Below, one piece after another: positions 1 through 7,445 of a stretch of 43,668 nucleotides of DNA; position 1 is the stretch's first letter; every line of letters starts with the position of its first letter. This DNA is from Clostridia bacterium (lineage in GTDB: Bacteria > Bacillota > Clostridia > TANB77 > CAG-508): positions 1-43,668 of the forward strand of contig JAGBJN010000011.1 of NCBI GenBank assembly GCA_017934475.1. The letters run 5' to 3'. The notes beneath the pieces are model-generated. The model made no database searches. It saw only the letters and a list, made by a program, of their open reading frames with translations, and was not told the DNA's origin. A program made the position numbers and the translations under genes.

Positions 1-1
1 A

Positions 2-1225
2 GTAGTAGTAAGAGAAAAATCAGTATCAAGAATAGAAATGCAAAGTATGCCAGAAAAATTACTATATGTACAAAATTATGAAGAATTAGATGTAACAGGA
101 GCAAAAATAAAAGTATATTATGATAATGATACAACAGAAGTTGTAGAAGTAACAGAGGAAATGGTAACAGGATTTAATAATAAACAGCTAGGAAAACAAA
201 CTTTAACAGTAACATATGAAGGAAAACAATGCACATTTAATGTAGATATTGTGGAAAAAGGAACCCAAAGAATAGAAATAACAAAATTACCAGATATACT
301 AGAATATGTACAAGACTATGGAATACTTGATGTAACAGGAGGAAAAATAAAAGTTGTATTTGATGATGGAACAGAAACAGAAATAGACATGAAGAAAGAA
401 ATGGTAACAGGATTTAATAATAAACAGCTAGGAAAACAAACTTTAACAGTAACATATGGAGGAAAAACAGCAACATATGAAGTTGAAATAGTAAATAAGG
501 AAATAACGAAAATAGAAGTAAGCAAATTACCAAACAAGGTAGAGTATATCCAAAATTATGAAGAATTAGATTTAACAGGAGCAAAGTTAAAAGTAACATA
601 TAATGATTCATATAGTGATACAATAAATATACTAGAGGAAATGATAAGTGGATTTGATAATACAAAAGTAGGAACAAATAGAATAAAAGTACAATATGCA
701 GGAAAAGAAACAAACTTTAGTATAACAATAGTAGAGCATAGAGCAATAAGAGTAGAAATAAACAAATTACCAAATAAAGTAGAATATAAATTAGAAGAAG
801 AAATAGATTTAACAGGTGGAACATTAAAAGTATACTTTAATGATGGGAAAGAAGAAATAGTAGCAATGGAAGAAGAAATGCTTGAAGTAGGAAAGAAACT
901 AACAACAGCAGGAAGAAAATTAATAACATTAAAAGCATATGGACAAGAAGTAAGTTTTGAGATAGAAGTACTAGGAGAAAAAGCTTCTGAAAATGAAAAT
1001 GACAAGGAAAAAGATAAAGATAAAGATAAGGATAAAGATAAGGACAACAATAACAGCAATAACAATAATAACAAAAATAACGATTCAAAAGATAATACAA
1101 CAGCAAAAGATGATATACCAAACACAGGTATACCAACAGGAGTAATGATAGCAGGAGCAATAACACTTACATTATCTGGAGGATTTGCAATAATGAAAGT
1201 ATTCAAACATAGATATATTAAATAA
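2..1225 (+). CDS. Cell-wall-anchored protein with Ig-like repeats (5' end cut off)
   Basis: The reading frame is open from base 2, with sense codons before the first ATG at 38, so the gene begins outside the window. The visible part has four tandem repeats of about 80 residues. Each carries the LDVTG...KQTLTVTY.G...F.V.I pattern of bacterial Ig-like (Big_3-type) domains. A highly charged low-complexity linker rich in Lys, Asp and Asn follows, and the protein ends with IPNTG, a hydrophobic helix and a basic tail, which is the layout of a sortase sorting signal. The protein is probably exported, crosses the wall with the linker and is anchored by a sortase; the two sortases at 12992-14395 are candidates. 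The target motif differs from LPXTG at the first position. Ligand unknown. Confidence 0.85.
   Translation, partial: VVVREKSVSRIEMQSMPEKLLYVQNYEELDVTGAKIKVYYDNDTTEVVEVTEEMVTGFNNKQLGKQTLTVTYEGKQCTFNVDIVEKGTQRIEITKLPDILEYVQDYGILDVTGGKIKVVFDDGTETEIDMKKEMVTGFNNKQLGKQTLTVTYGGKTATYEVEIVNKEITKIEVSKLPNKVEYIQNYEELDLTGAKLKVTYNDSYSDTINILEEMISGFDNTKVGTNRIKVQYAGKETNFSITIVEHRAIRVEINKLPNKVEYKLEEEIDLTGGTLKVYFNDGKEEIVAMEEEMLEVGKKLTTAGRKLITLKAYGQEVSFEIEVLGEKASENENDKEKDKDKDKDKDKDNNNSNNNNNKNNDSKDNTTAKDDIPNTGIPTGVMIAGAITLTLSGGFAIMKVFKHRYIK
158..218 (+). repeat. 61-bp direct repeat, copy 1
   Basis: Identical to 398-458, exactly 240 bp (80 codons) downstream, inside neighbouring Ig-like repeats. Identity includes third codon positions, which points to a recent duplication or gene conversion rather than protein-level conservation. 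Confidence 0.95.
398..458 (+). repeat. 61-bp direct repeat, copy 2
   Basis: Second copy of the repeat at 158-218. The flanking parts of the two Ig-like units differ clearly, so only this core has been homogenised. Confidence 0.95.
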
Positions 1226-1230
1226 AAAGA

Positions 1231-1263
1231 AGAAACAACTAAATTATTTAGTTGTTTCTTTTT
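1231..1263. terminator. Bidirectional terminator, surface protein / nth
   Basis: Perfect 13-bp stem (1231-1243 with 1247-1259) and a 3-nt loop, T-rich on both sides. The nth stop codon occupies the loop. Confidence 0.9.
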
Positions 1264-1894
1264 GGTTTAATTTATAATATTTACAATAAGTATTTACAGA
1301 ACATTGATCACATTTAGGTTTTCTGGAATCACATGTTGCTCTACCATGATAAATTAAAAGGTGATTTAAATCTGTATAATACTCTTTAGGAGAAATTTTT
1401 AAGATATCATGCTCTATTTTTTCTGGCTCACTTTCGTTGGAAATTCCTATTCTATTAGAAATTCTTTTACAATGAGTATCAACAGCAACTCCTTGAGGCA
1501 TATTAAAAGCTTCAAGCATAACAACATTTGCTGTCTTTCTACCAACACCAGGAAGAGAAATTAAATCATCCATATTTTTAGGAACTTCAGAATTATATTT
1601 TTCTATTAAAATTTGAGATGTTGCTTTGATATTTTTTGCTTTATTTTTATAAAAACCACATGGATGAATAAGTTCTTCTAAAATATTAATATCAATTTTT
1701 GCAAAATCTTCAGGAGTATTGTATTTAGAAAATAAAGCTGGTGTTGTTTTATTTACCCTTTCATCAGTACATTGAGCAGAAAGCATAACTGCAATAAGTA
1801 ATTCAAATGGAGTTGTAAAATCTAAACTACATTTTGCATCAGGATATGATTTTTTTAAATTTTCAATAATTTCAATAAATTCTTTTTGCTTCAT
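1244..1894 (-). CDS. nth: Endonuclease III (bifunctional DNA glycosylase / AP lyase)
   Basis: Base-excision repair enzyme that removes oxidised pyrimidines and cuts the abasic site. At 216 residues it has the usual family length. The helix-hairpin-helix LPGVGRK spans residues 114-120 with the Schiff-base lysine K120. The catalytic aspartate is D139 in VDTHCKR. The C-terminal [4Fe-4S] site has the canonical spacing C188-X6-C195-X2-C198-X5-C204. The ATG has a good AAGGAG site about 6 nt upstream. The gene stands alone, converging on the surface-protein gene with a shared terminator. No expected residue is missing. Confidence 0.97.
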   Translation of the reverse strand: MKQKEFIEIIENLKKSYPDAKCSLDFTTPFELLIAVMLSAQCTDERVNKTTPALFSKYNTPEDFAKIDINILEELIHPCGFYKNKAKNIKATSQILIEKYNSEVPKNMDDLISLPGVGRKTANVVMLEAFNMPQGVAVDTHCKRISNRIGISNESEPEKIEHDILKISPKEYYTDLNHLLIYHGRATCDSRKPKCDQCSVNTYCKYYKLNQKETTK

Positions 1895-2020
1895 AAATTT
1901 CTCCTTTTATTTTATATCTGTACATTACTTATCTTATTAAATCATAAACATAAAAAAATTACAATTGATGTAACATAATAATAGAAAATAAATATAATAT
2001 AACAAAGGAGGTAATATATT

Positions 2021-2170
2021 ATGTTTGATGCACTAAAAAGAACAATAGGGGTTTGTTTAGCAGGAATAGGGATTGGTGTACTTCTTGTATTATTGCTTCC
2101 GGTAGCAGGATGGTTATTTATAATTGGAGCAGCTTTATTAATAGTTGGTTTAGTGTGGTTATTTTGTTAA
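2021..2170 (+). CDS. Small hydrophobic membrane protein, 49 residues
   Basis: An ATG 9 nt after a strong AAAGGAGG opens a 49-codon frame. The product starts MFDALKRTIG and is then almost wholly hydrophobic, with two predicted membrane segments around residues 9-27 and 29-47 separated by a Pro/Gly turn. I do not recognise the family. It lies 18 nt before the SpoVM-like micro-gene on the same strand, and both have their own strong ribosome site, so the two are probably co-transcribed. A role in the sporulating mother cell is inferred from this pairing only. Confidence 0.7.
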   Translation: MFDALKRTIGVCLAGIGIGVLLVLLLPVAGWLFIIGAALLIVGLVWLFC

Positions 2171-2188
2171 ATAAAGGGAGGAAAATAT

Positions 2189-2263
2189 ATGACAGTTGTA
2201 GTGAAAAAAGTTCCTAAATGCTTAAGAGGAATAGTAAAATTAATTTTTGGAATCAAAGATTAA
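2189..2263 (+). CDS. spoVM: SpoVM-like spore-assembly micropeptide, 24 residues
   Basis: The 24-residue product has the SpoVM pattern: a short N-terminal beta-like stretch, then VPKCLRGIVKLIFGIKD. This matches the K-L/V-P-K-x-L-x-G-I-V core and the basic tail of the 26-residue Bacillus peptide. SpoVM is an amphipathic helix that senses the convex forespore membrane and anchors the SpoIVA coat basement layer. The ribosome site AAGGGAGG is 9 nt upstream. The next gene is rpmB on the opposite strand; as I recall, spoVM and rpmB are also neighbours in Bacillus subtilis, which supports the call. Genes this short are usually missed by automatic annotation. Confidence 0.88.
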   Translation: MTVVVKKVPKCLRGIVKLIFGIKD

Positions 2264-2302
2264 TACATAAGAAAAGAAAAAAACTGAAGAAAACAAAAAA
2301 GA

Positions 2303-2334
2303 AAAAAGAATGAATCTTGTGATTCATTCTTTTT
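2303..2334 (+). terminator. Terminator after spoVM
   Basis: 14-bp perfect stem (2303-2316 with 2321-2334), loop TTGT, the 3' arm running into T residues. Confidence 0.9.
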
Positions 2335-2363
2335 CCTTACTATTTCTTAAGAAATATTTAGTA

Positions 2364-2390
2364 TAAAAAGTAGTATGCATCCTACTTTAA
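2364..2390 (-). terminator. Terminator after rpmB
   Basis: On the minus strand a 7-bp stem, AAAGTAG with CTACTTT, encloses an 8-nt loop and is followed by a T-rich stretch. A separate 16-bp palindrome lies at 2341-2356. Confidence 0.65.
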
Positions 2391-2403
2391 ATTTCTAATT
2401 TAA

Positions 2404-2601
2404 TTATGCTCTTTCTACTTTACCTGAACGTAAGCATTTAGAACATACAGAAATTTTTTTAACTTCTCCGTTTACGTTAGCTTTAACTGTTCTTAAGTTT
2501 GGTTTGAAAGTTCTTGTTGCTCTTCTACTAACATGTGAACGTGCTATACTAATTTTATTTCCATGAGATAGTGTTTTTTCGCAAATTTCGCATTTTGCCA
2601 T
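2404..2601 (-). CDS. rpmB: 50S ribosomal protein L28, zinc-ribbon type
   Basis: A 65-residue basic protein beginning MAKCEICEKTLSHGNKIS, the classic L28 start. Two CXXC pairs, CEIC and CSKC, make it the zinc-binding (C+) form. The ATG at 2601 is chosen because GGAGGTG lies 7 nt upstream; the in-frame GTG at 2610 falls inside that Shine-Dalgarno sequence. It is a structural component of the large ribosomal subunit near the E site. It has its own terminator and converges on the spoVM pair. Confidence 0.97.
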   Translation of the reverse strand: MAKCEICEKTLSHGNKISIARSHVSRRATRTFKPNLRTVKANVNGEVKKISVCSKCLRSGKVERA

Positions 2602-2697
2602 TTTTAACACCTCCTAAATGTTTTTCAAATTGACTATTCATAATAATAGCACAGAATTATGAGAAAATCAAGTAATTTATAAAAAAAATAAAAAAAG

Positions 2698-2727
2698 TTG
2701 CATTTTTTTACCATAATATGTTATAAT
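2698..2727 (+). promoter_or_regulatory. SigA-type promoter of the OLE-like RNA
   Basis: TTGCAT, 18-nt spacer, TATAAT (2722-2727). Transcription would start near 2734, just before the GC-richer structured region. Confidence 0.8.
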
Positions 2728-2734
2728 TATATTG

Positions 2735-3280
2735 ATGGTGCATTATTCTAGTAGCATACTCATTGTGAGGGTGGGGCTAAAAATCCACTAAAGGGCACAT
2801 CGTTGAAGTTTCTTATTCATGCGTGAAATGCCAGTTTTGCGTGTGTCTAGGGAGTAAAGAATTTAGGATAGTATATAATGGCATATATATGATTTCCTAT
2901 TTTCGCTGAGGCTTAGAGCACGTGCTGTTTTAAGTATAACCTATGTTGAGTGCCAAGACACAAAATGCATAGTGTAGCCTGTCTTGAGTGACAATACTGG
3001 GATTAGAATTTTCGTTTTTATGAAATTATTGTTGCAAAAGAGACTAATAATGGACTAGTATGCCTTAAGGAAAACTTCTAGAATGTTTGCTTTAATCTAT
3101 AAGCAAGGAAATCTATGGATTAAGGTACGGATTTGAGTGGTAGTCTGGTTTCTATTTACTATATTTTTATACATAGTAAAAGATATTTTCTTTAAACGGA
3201 AACGGCTAAGCAGTAATGGTTAGTAGAAAATAGAGAAATTCTTCTAGACCTAAACCGTAAAATTTACATAGATTTTTACC
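2735..3280 (+). ncRNA. ole: OLE-like large structured non-coding RNA
   Basis: About 550 nt without a convincing reading frame, clearly richer in G+C than the flanking DNA, with a strong promoter at its 5' end and a four-helix membrane-protein gene directly downstream. That is the arrangement of OLE (ornate, large, extremophilic) RNA with oapA. Visible helices include 7 bp at CAAGACA...TGTCTTG (about 2954-2986), a 10-bp helix with one G-U pair around 3093-3125, and a local hairpin near 3156-3181. OLE RNAs are about 600 nt and form a membrane ribonucleoprotein with OapA. The 3' end is uncertain: I see no hairpin plus T-tract before oapA, so the RNA may be processed from a common transcript. I recall no exact consensus, so the call rests on size, structure, position and the OapA neighbour. 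Confidence 0.8.
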
Positions 3281-3311
3281 ATCTATTTTTATACAACAAA
3301 GGAGAATTAAG

Positions 3312-3848
3312 ATGGCAAAAAATGATAAGGAAAAAGATAATTCGGAACTGAAATGGATTATTATGGCTTTTATAATTACTTTTTTTCTATCAATAGTAAT
3401 TTCATTTATATGTACATATTCAATTTCAGCACTTGAATTACTACCAGCAATTATTATACTTTTAGTTACAATATTTGTAGGAATACTATTTGATATAGTT
3501 GGCCTTGCAGTTACTGTAGCAAAAGAAGAAGAACTTCATGCTAAAGCTAGCAAGAAGGTTAGAGGAGCAAAAAAATCAATTAAATTAATAAGAAATTCAT
3601 CAATGGTTTCAAATATTTGTGCAGATGTAGTAGGGGATGTTTGTGGCGTAATAAGTGGATCAATGGCGGCCCTTATAACTATGAAAATAACAGAAAAATT
3701 TGGAATACAATTTGATATACAATTTATAATAAGTGCTATTGTAGCGTCACTTACAGTAGGAGGAAAGGCGATAGGAAAAGGAATAGCAAAAAGAAATTCA
3801 ACTAAGATTGTTCATATGTTTGGAAAGGTATTAACAATTAAAGAATAG
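3312..3848 (+). CDS. oapA: OLE-associated membrane protein OapA
   Basis: 178 residues with four predicted membrane helices (about 15-36, 43-69, 104-124, 136-155), a charged N-terminus and a basic loop between helices 2 and 3 rich in Lys and Arg. Helix 3 contains D105-x3-D109 in ADVVGDV. This matches the DxxxD pair that, as I recall, was mutated in Bacillus halodurans OapA to give a dominant-negative protein. OapA binds OLE RNA at the membrane, and the complex has been linked to growth under cold, ethanol and Mg stress. AAAGGAG precedes the ATG. The gene follows the structured RNA directly and has its own terminator, so RNA and protein form one unit. Confidence 0.87.
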   Translation: MAKNDKEKDNSELKWIIMAFIITFFLSIVISFICTYSISALELLPAIIILLVTIFVGILFDIVGLAVTVAKEEELHAKASKKVRGAKKSIKLIRNSSMVSNICADVVGDVCGVISGSMAALITMKITEKFGIQFDIQFIISAIVASLTVGGKAIGKGIAKRNSTKIVHMFGKVLTIKE

Positions 3849-3868
3849 ATTTAATCTATTCTTTTTTA
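3840..3868 (+). terminator. Terminator after oapA
   Basis: 11-bp stem (3840-3850 with 3854-3864) and T-tract. The oapA stop codon lies inside the 5' arm. Confidence 0.9.
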
Positions 3869-3923
3869 TTTTTTATTTTCTTATTTTTTTATTTTTATAC
3901 AAACAAAAATTTGTAAAAAATAC

Positions 3924-3951
3924 TTGCAAATTTTCAATATTATGATAAAAT
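3924..3951 (+). promoter_or_regulatory. Promoter of ruvA-rarA
   Basis: TTGCAA, 16 nt, TAAAAT. I find no GAAC-N4-GTTC SOS box near it. Confidence 0.6.
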
Positions 3952-3981
3952 AGGTCTATCATTAAACAAAGGAGAATAGAA

Positions 3982-4581
3982 ATGTTTGCATACATAAAAG
4001 GAAGTTTAGAAGTAAAAACAAAAGGATATATAGTAATAGATATAGGTGGAGTTGGATATAAAATATTTATGTCAGAAACAGCAATTTCAAGACTTGGAGA
4101 TATAGGAGAAATAGTAAAAGTTCATACATACTTAAAAGTTAAAGAAGATGAAATGAGTTTATATGGATTTAATACAAATGAAGAACTTCGTATGTTTGAA
4201 TTATTACTCTCTGTAAGTGGAGTTGGAGCAAAAACAGCAATAAGTATATTATCTAACATAGAACCATCAAGCTTTGCACTTGCAGTTATAACAAATGATG
4301 TTAATAAAATAAAATCACTTCCAGGGATAGGACCAAAAGGTGCACAAAGAATAATTTTAGAGCTTAAAGATAAAATAGAAACAGATGAAGCTGTTTCGGC
4401 AGAAGACAGCTTAGATGTAAAATCAGTAGCAGTTAATACAGAAAATGTTAATGAAGCAATATCTGCACTTCAAGTATTAGGATACAGTAGAAAAGAAATA
4501 GAAAAATCATTAGAAAAAGCGGACGGAAATATGTCTGTTGAAGAGTTGATTAAATATGGATTAAAGAATTTATCAAGGTAG
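3982..4581 (+). CDS. ruvA: Holliday junction branch-migration protein RuvA
   Basis: 199 residues in the normal three-domain order. The N-terminal OB fold (MFAYIKGSLEVK) is followed by two helix-hairpin-helix motifs, SVSGVGAKTA near 78-87 and SLPGIGPKGAQRI near 113-125. The C-terminal domain III (ALQVLGYSRKEIEKSL) is the part that regulates RuvB. A RuvA tetramer holds the four-way junction while RuvB rings pump DNA. AAAGGAG precedes the ATG. The next gene, 21 nt downstream, is rarA rather than the usual ruvB. Confidence 0.97.
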   Translation: MFAYIKGSLEVKTKGYIVIDIGGVGYKIFMSETAISRLGDIGEIVKVHTYLKVKEDEMSLYGFNTNEELRMFELLLSVSGVGAKTAISILSNIEPSSFALAVITNDVNKIKSLPGIGPKGAQRIILELKDKIETDEAVSAEDSLDVKSVAVNTENVNEAISALQVLGYSRKEIEKSLEKADGNMSVEELIKYGLKNLSR

Positions 4582-4602
4582 ATTCTAAAAGGAGGAATAC
4601 AT

Positions 4603-5853
4603 TTGGACTTATCAAAACCATTAGCATATAGAATGAGACCAAAAACTCTTGAAGATTATGTTGGACAAGAACATATATTAGGTAAAGACAAAATATTGTA
4701 TCGTACCATTCAAGCAGATAGATTGTCTAGTATTATATTATGGGGACCACCAGGATGTGGAAAAACATCACTTGCAAGAGTAATTAGTGAAACAACAAAA
4801 TATAAATTTAAAAGAATAAATGCAGTAACAGCTGGAGTAGGGGATATAAAAGATGCAATTGCAGAAGCAAGTAATCTTATGCTTAATCCATCTGGTAAAT
4901 GTATATTATTTATAGATGAGATACATAGGTTTAATAAATTACAACAAGATGCACTTCTTCCTTATGTAGAAAATGGAACAGTAATACTAATTGGTGCAAC
5001 TACAGAAAATCCTTATTTTGAAGTAAATAAAGCTCTTATATCTAGATCAATGGTAGTAAAGTTAGAACCTCTTACAACTGAAAATATATATGAGATACTA
5101 AAAAAGTCACTTGTTTCAGAAGAAGGACTTGCAAGTTATAAAATAAAAATAGAAGATGAAACACTAAGAAAGATAGCAGAAACAGCAAATGGTGATGTAA
5201 GAACAGCATTAAACGGTTTAGAAGTAGCAGTACTTACAACAAAAGTAAATAAAGATGGAGTAATAGAAATTACACCAGAAATAGCAAAGGATTCAGTACA
5301 AAATAGAAAGGCAATTTTTGATAAAAATGGAGATAGCCACTATGATAATATAAGTGCATTTATAAAATCAATGAGGGGAAGTGATCCAGATGCGACAGTA
5401 TTTTATTTGGCGAGAGCTTTAAATGGAGGAGAAGATCCAATGTTTTTAGCAAGAAGAATTGTTATATCTGCAGCAGAAGATGTTGGAATGGCTAATCCTA
5501 ATGCATTAGTTGTGGCAACAAGTGCAATGAATGCAGTACATATGGTTGGTATGCCAGAAGCAAGAATAATACTTTCAGAAGCGGCAATATATAATGCAAC
5601 ATCACCTAAATCAAATTGTTCTTATAATGCAATTAATAAAGCTTTGGATGATGTGAAAAATAAAGATACAGGGGAAGTCCCAATGCATATTAGAAATGCA
5701 GTTGCAGAGGGAATGGAACAATTTGGATATCATGAAGGATACAAATATCCACATGATTATCCAGGACACTATGTAGAGCAACAATATCTGCCAGATAAGA
5801 TGCTTGGAACAAAATACTATATAGAAGATGATACGATAAAAAAAGATAAATAA
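4603..5853 (+). CDS. rarA: Replication-associated recombination protein A (AAA+ ATPase)
   Basis: 416-residue RarA/MgsA clamp-loader-like ATPase acting at stalled forks. Walker A GPPGCGKT is at 48-55, Walker B ILFIDEIH at 101-108, and a sensor-1-like GATTENP follows; the C-terminal half carries the tetramerisation region (AAEDVGMANPNAL). The start is TTG, 9 nt after AAAAGGAGG and 21 nt after ruvA, with no ATG available in frame nearby, so the two genes form an operon. RarA is homologous to RuvB within AAA+ but is not RuvB: the family motifs are those of MgsA/WRNIP1. Confidence 0.96.
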   Translation: MDLSKPLAYRMRPKTLEDYVGQEHILGKDKILYRTIQADRLSSIILWGPPGCGKTSLARVISETTKYKFKRINAVTAGVGDIKDAIAEASNLMLNPSGKCILFIDEIHRFNKLQQDALLPYVENGTVILIGATTENPYFEVNKALISRSMVVKLEPLTTENIYEILKKSLVSEEGLASYKIKIEDETLRKIAETANGDVRTALNGLEVAVLTTKVNKDGVIEITPEIAKDSVQNRKAIFDKNGDSHYDNISAFIKSMRGSDPDATVFYLARALNGGEDPMFLARRIVISAAEDVGMANPNALVVATSAMNAVHMVGMPEARIILSEAAIYNATSPKSNCSYNAINKALDDVKNKDTGEVPMHIRNAVAEGMEQFGYHEGYKYPHDYPGHYVEQQYLPDKMLGTKYYIEDDTIKKDK

Positions 5854-5858
5854 AAGAT

Positions 5859-5885
5859 AAAAACCAGTTCATAGAACTGGTTTTT
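5859..5885. terminator. Bidirectional terminator rarA / SPFH gene
   Basis: Perfect 12-bp stem, loop ATA, A-tract on one side and T-tract on the other. Confidence 0.92.
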
Positions 5886-5905
5886 ACTTGCAAAAGTTTA
5901 TTTAA

Positions 5906-6829
5906 TTATTCTTTTTTAGATTTTTTATCATCTTTCATTACTTCTTTAATTGCACCTAAGCTTCCAAGTGCTGATGTTGCATCAAATGGAATAAATACTT
6001 TGTTAGCATCTCCGTTTGCAACTTCTTTTAATGCTTCTAAAGATTTTAATTGTACTAGTTTTTCATCTGGGTTTGCTTTCATCATTGCTTTATATACCAT
6101 TTCAACTTCGGCAGCTTTAGCTTCAGCAACTTTCTTAATAGCTTCAGCCTCACCAGTAGCTCTTCTGATTTTTGCTTCTTTATCAGCTTCAGCTTCAAGA
6201 ATAGCAGCTTCTTTTTTACCTTCAGCAAGTGTGATAGCAGATTGTCTTTCACCTTCTGCTTGTAAAATTAAAGCTCTCTTATTACGTTCTGCATTCATTT
6301 GTTTTTCCATTGCGTCTCTAATGTCTGCAGGTGGTGTAATATCTTTAATTTCAACTCTGTCTATTTTACATCCCCATTGGTCTGTTGCTTCATCAAGTAT
6401 AACTCTTAATTTATCATTAATAGCATCTCTTGATGAGAAAGTTTCGTCTAAGTCCATTTTACCAACAATATCACGAATTGTTGTAATAGCTAAGTATTCG
6501 ATACCTTTCTTTAAACTTTGAATTTCATATACTGCTTTTGCAGGATCTGTAATTTTATAGAATACAACTGTATCAATTGTAATTGTAACATTATCTTTTG
6601 TAATAACACCTTGTGGTGGTATGTCCATTGTTTGTTGTTTTAGACTAACAACACTACGAACATGATCAAAAAATGGAATGATAATTGTTAAACCTGCATC
6701 TGCAATTTTATGAAATTTACCTAATCTTTCAATAATGTATACTTCAGATTGTTTAACTATTTTGATTGTGTTAAATGCAATTATTAAAATAATAATTAGC
6801 ATAACAACTAAAAATATAATTCCTCCCAT
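5906..6829 (-). CDS. SPFH/Band-7 membrane scaffold protein (stomatin/QmcA-like)
   Basis: 307 residues. One N-terminal membrane helix at about 4-21 is followed by the SPFH domain (VYIIERLGKFHK...GLTIIIPFFD, DVVFYKITDP) and a long Ala/Glu/Lys coiled coil with the family's GERQSA...AEGKKEAAILEAEADKEA pattern. Such proteins oligomerise into membrane microdomains and often help quality-control proteases. The ATG follows TAGGAGG-like GGAGG by about 7 nt. The gene lies directly downstream of nfeD on the same strand, the usual partner in SPFH-NfeD operons. Confidence 0.93.
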   Translation of the reverse strand: MGGIIFLVVMLIIILIIAFNTIKIVKQSEVYIIERLGKFHKIADAGLTIIIPFFDHVRSVVSLKQQTMDIPPQGVITKDNVTITIDTVVFYKITDPAKAVYEIQSLKKGIEYLAITTIRDIVGKMDLDETFSSRDAINDKLRVILDEATDQWGCKIDRVEIKDITPPADIRDAMEKQMNAERNKRALILQAEGERQSAITLAEGKKEAAILEAEADKEAKIRRATGEAEAIKKVAEAKAAEVEMVYKAMMKANPDEKLVQLKSLEALKEVANGDANKVFIPFDATSALGSLGAIKEVMKDDKKSKKE

Positions 6830-6892
6830 AATTTTTTCCTCCTTATATTAAATAATATATATTAAAACTAATAACAAAATAAATAATAAAAC

Positions 6893-7327
6893 TTATATAG
6901 ATTTTACTACGGCTTTTACACCTTGTATTTCTGTAACTTCTATTTGAGAACCTTTTTCTATAATTGAATCATCAGATGTTTTTGCTGACCATACTTCGCC
7001 AGCGACTTTTACTTGCCCAATTCCATGAACAGGGTTAATATCTTGAACTACAATTCCTTTTTTTCCAACTATAGAATAAGCATTTGTTGAATATTCTTTG
7101 TTTTTATCTTTTTTAGTAAATTTATTTACTAGAGGTTTAGTTAAGAATATTAATAGGGTAGATGTGATTACAAATATTGAAGTTTGGAGTACATAGTCTC
7201 CTGGACAGAAAATACTTACAATCATTGAAATAAGTGCTCCAAGTCCAAACCAAAATACTAAAAATCCTGTTGTAAAAATTTCAGCTATAAAGGCTACCCC
7301 TGCAATAATTAACCATATATACCACAT
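6893..7327 (-). CDS. nfeD: NfeD-family membrane protein
   Basis: 144 residues when started at MWYIWL, which has AGGAGG 6 nt upstream; the longer frame to 7465 has no ribosome site and runs through the neighbouring terminator hairpin. Three hydrophobic helices fill the first ~85 residues and an OB-fold NfeD C-terminal domain follows (GKKGIVVQDINPVHGIGQVKV, then EVTEIQGVKAVVKSI). This is the short form without the N-terminal ClpP-like protease. NfeD short forms bind the SPFH partner encoded next (63 nt downstream). Confidence 0.9.
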   Translation of the reverse strand: MWYIWLIIAGVAFIAEIFTTGFLVFWFGLGALISMIVSIFCPGDYVLQTSIFVITSTLLIFLTKPLVNKFTKKDKNKEYSTNAYSIVGKKGIVVQDINPVHGIGQVKVAGEVWSAKTSDDSIIEKGSQIEVTEIQGVKAVVKSI

Positions 7328-7408
7328 AATAAACCTCCTAATATTAATACTAACAATTATAATTATATCATAAATATTGGTAAAAATAAAGTATTTTGGC
7401 AAAAAAAG

Positions 7409-7438
7409 AAAGCACCACGATAGTACATGTGGTGCTTT
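7409..7438 (-). terminator. Terminator after the 59-residue gene
   Basis: 10-bp GC-rich stem (7409-7418 with 7429-7438); on the minus strand it is followed by CTTTTTTT. Confidence 0.9.
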
Positions 7439-7445
7439 TGGAACT

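Noticed and set aside
556-1206. 216-codon minus-strand frame opposite the surface-protein gene
   Set aside because: Ser/Leu/Phe-rich antisense shadow of a Lys/Asp/Asn-rich repeat protein; no start signal.
1974-1983. Sporulation-sigma (SigG/SigK-like) -10 CATAATAATA before the spoVM pair
   Set aside because: The -10 word is present but I find no matching -35 at the right distance for SigE, SigG or SigK, so it is not listed as a promoter.
2735-3280. RNase P RNA or tmRNA for the structured region
   Set aside because: I see neither the conserved RNase P core words nor the tRNA-like ends and tag frame of tmRNA; the downstream OapA gene fits OLE much better.
6000-6521. 173-codon frame antisense to the SPFH gene
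   Set aside because: Shadow of the Ala/Glu-rich coiled coil; lacks a ribosome site.
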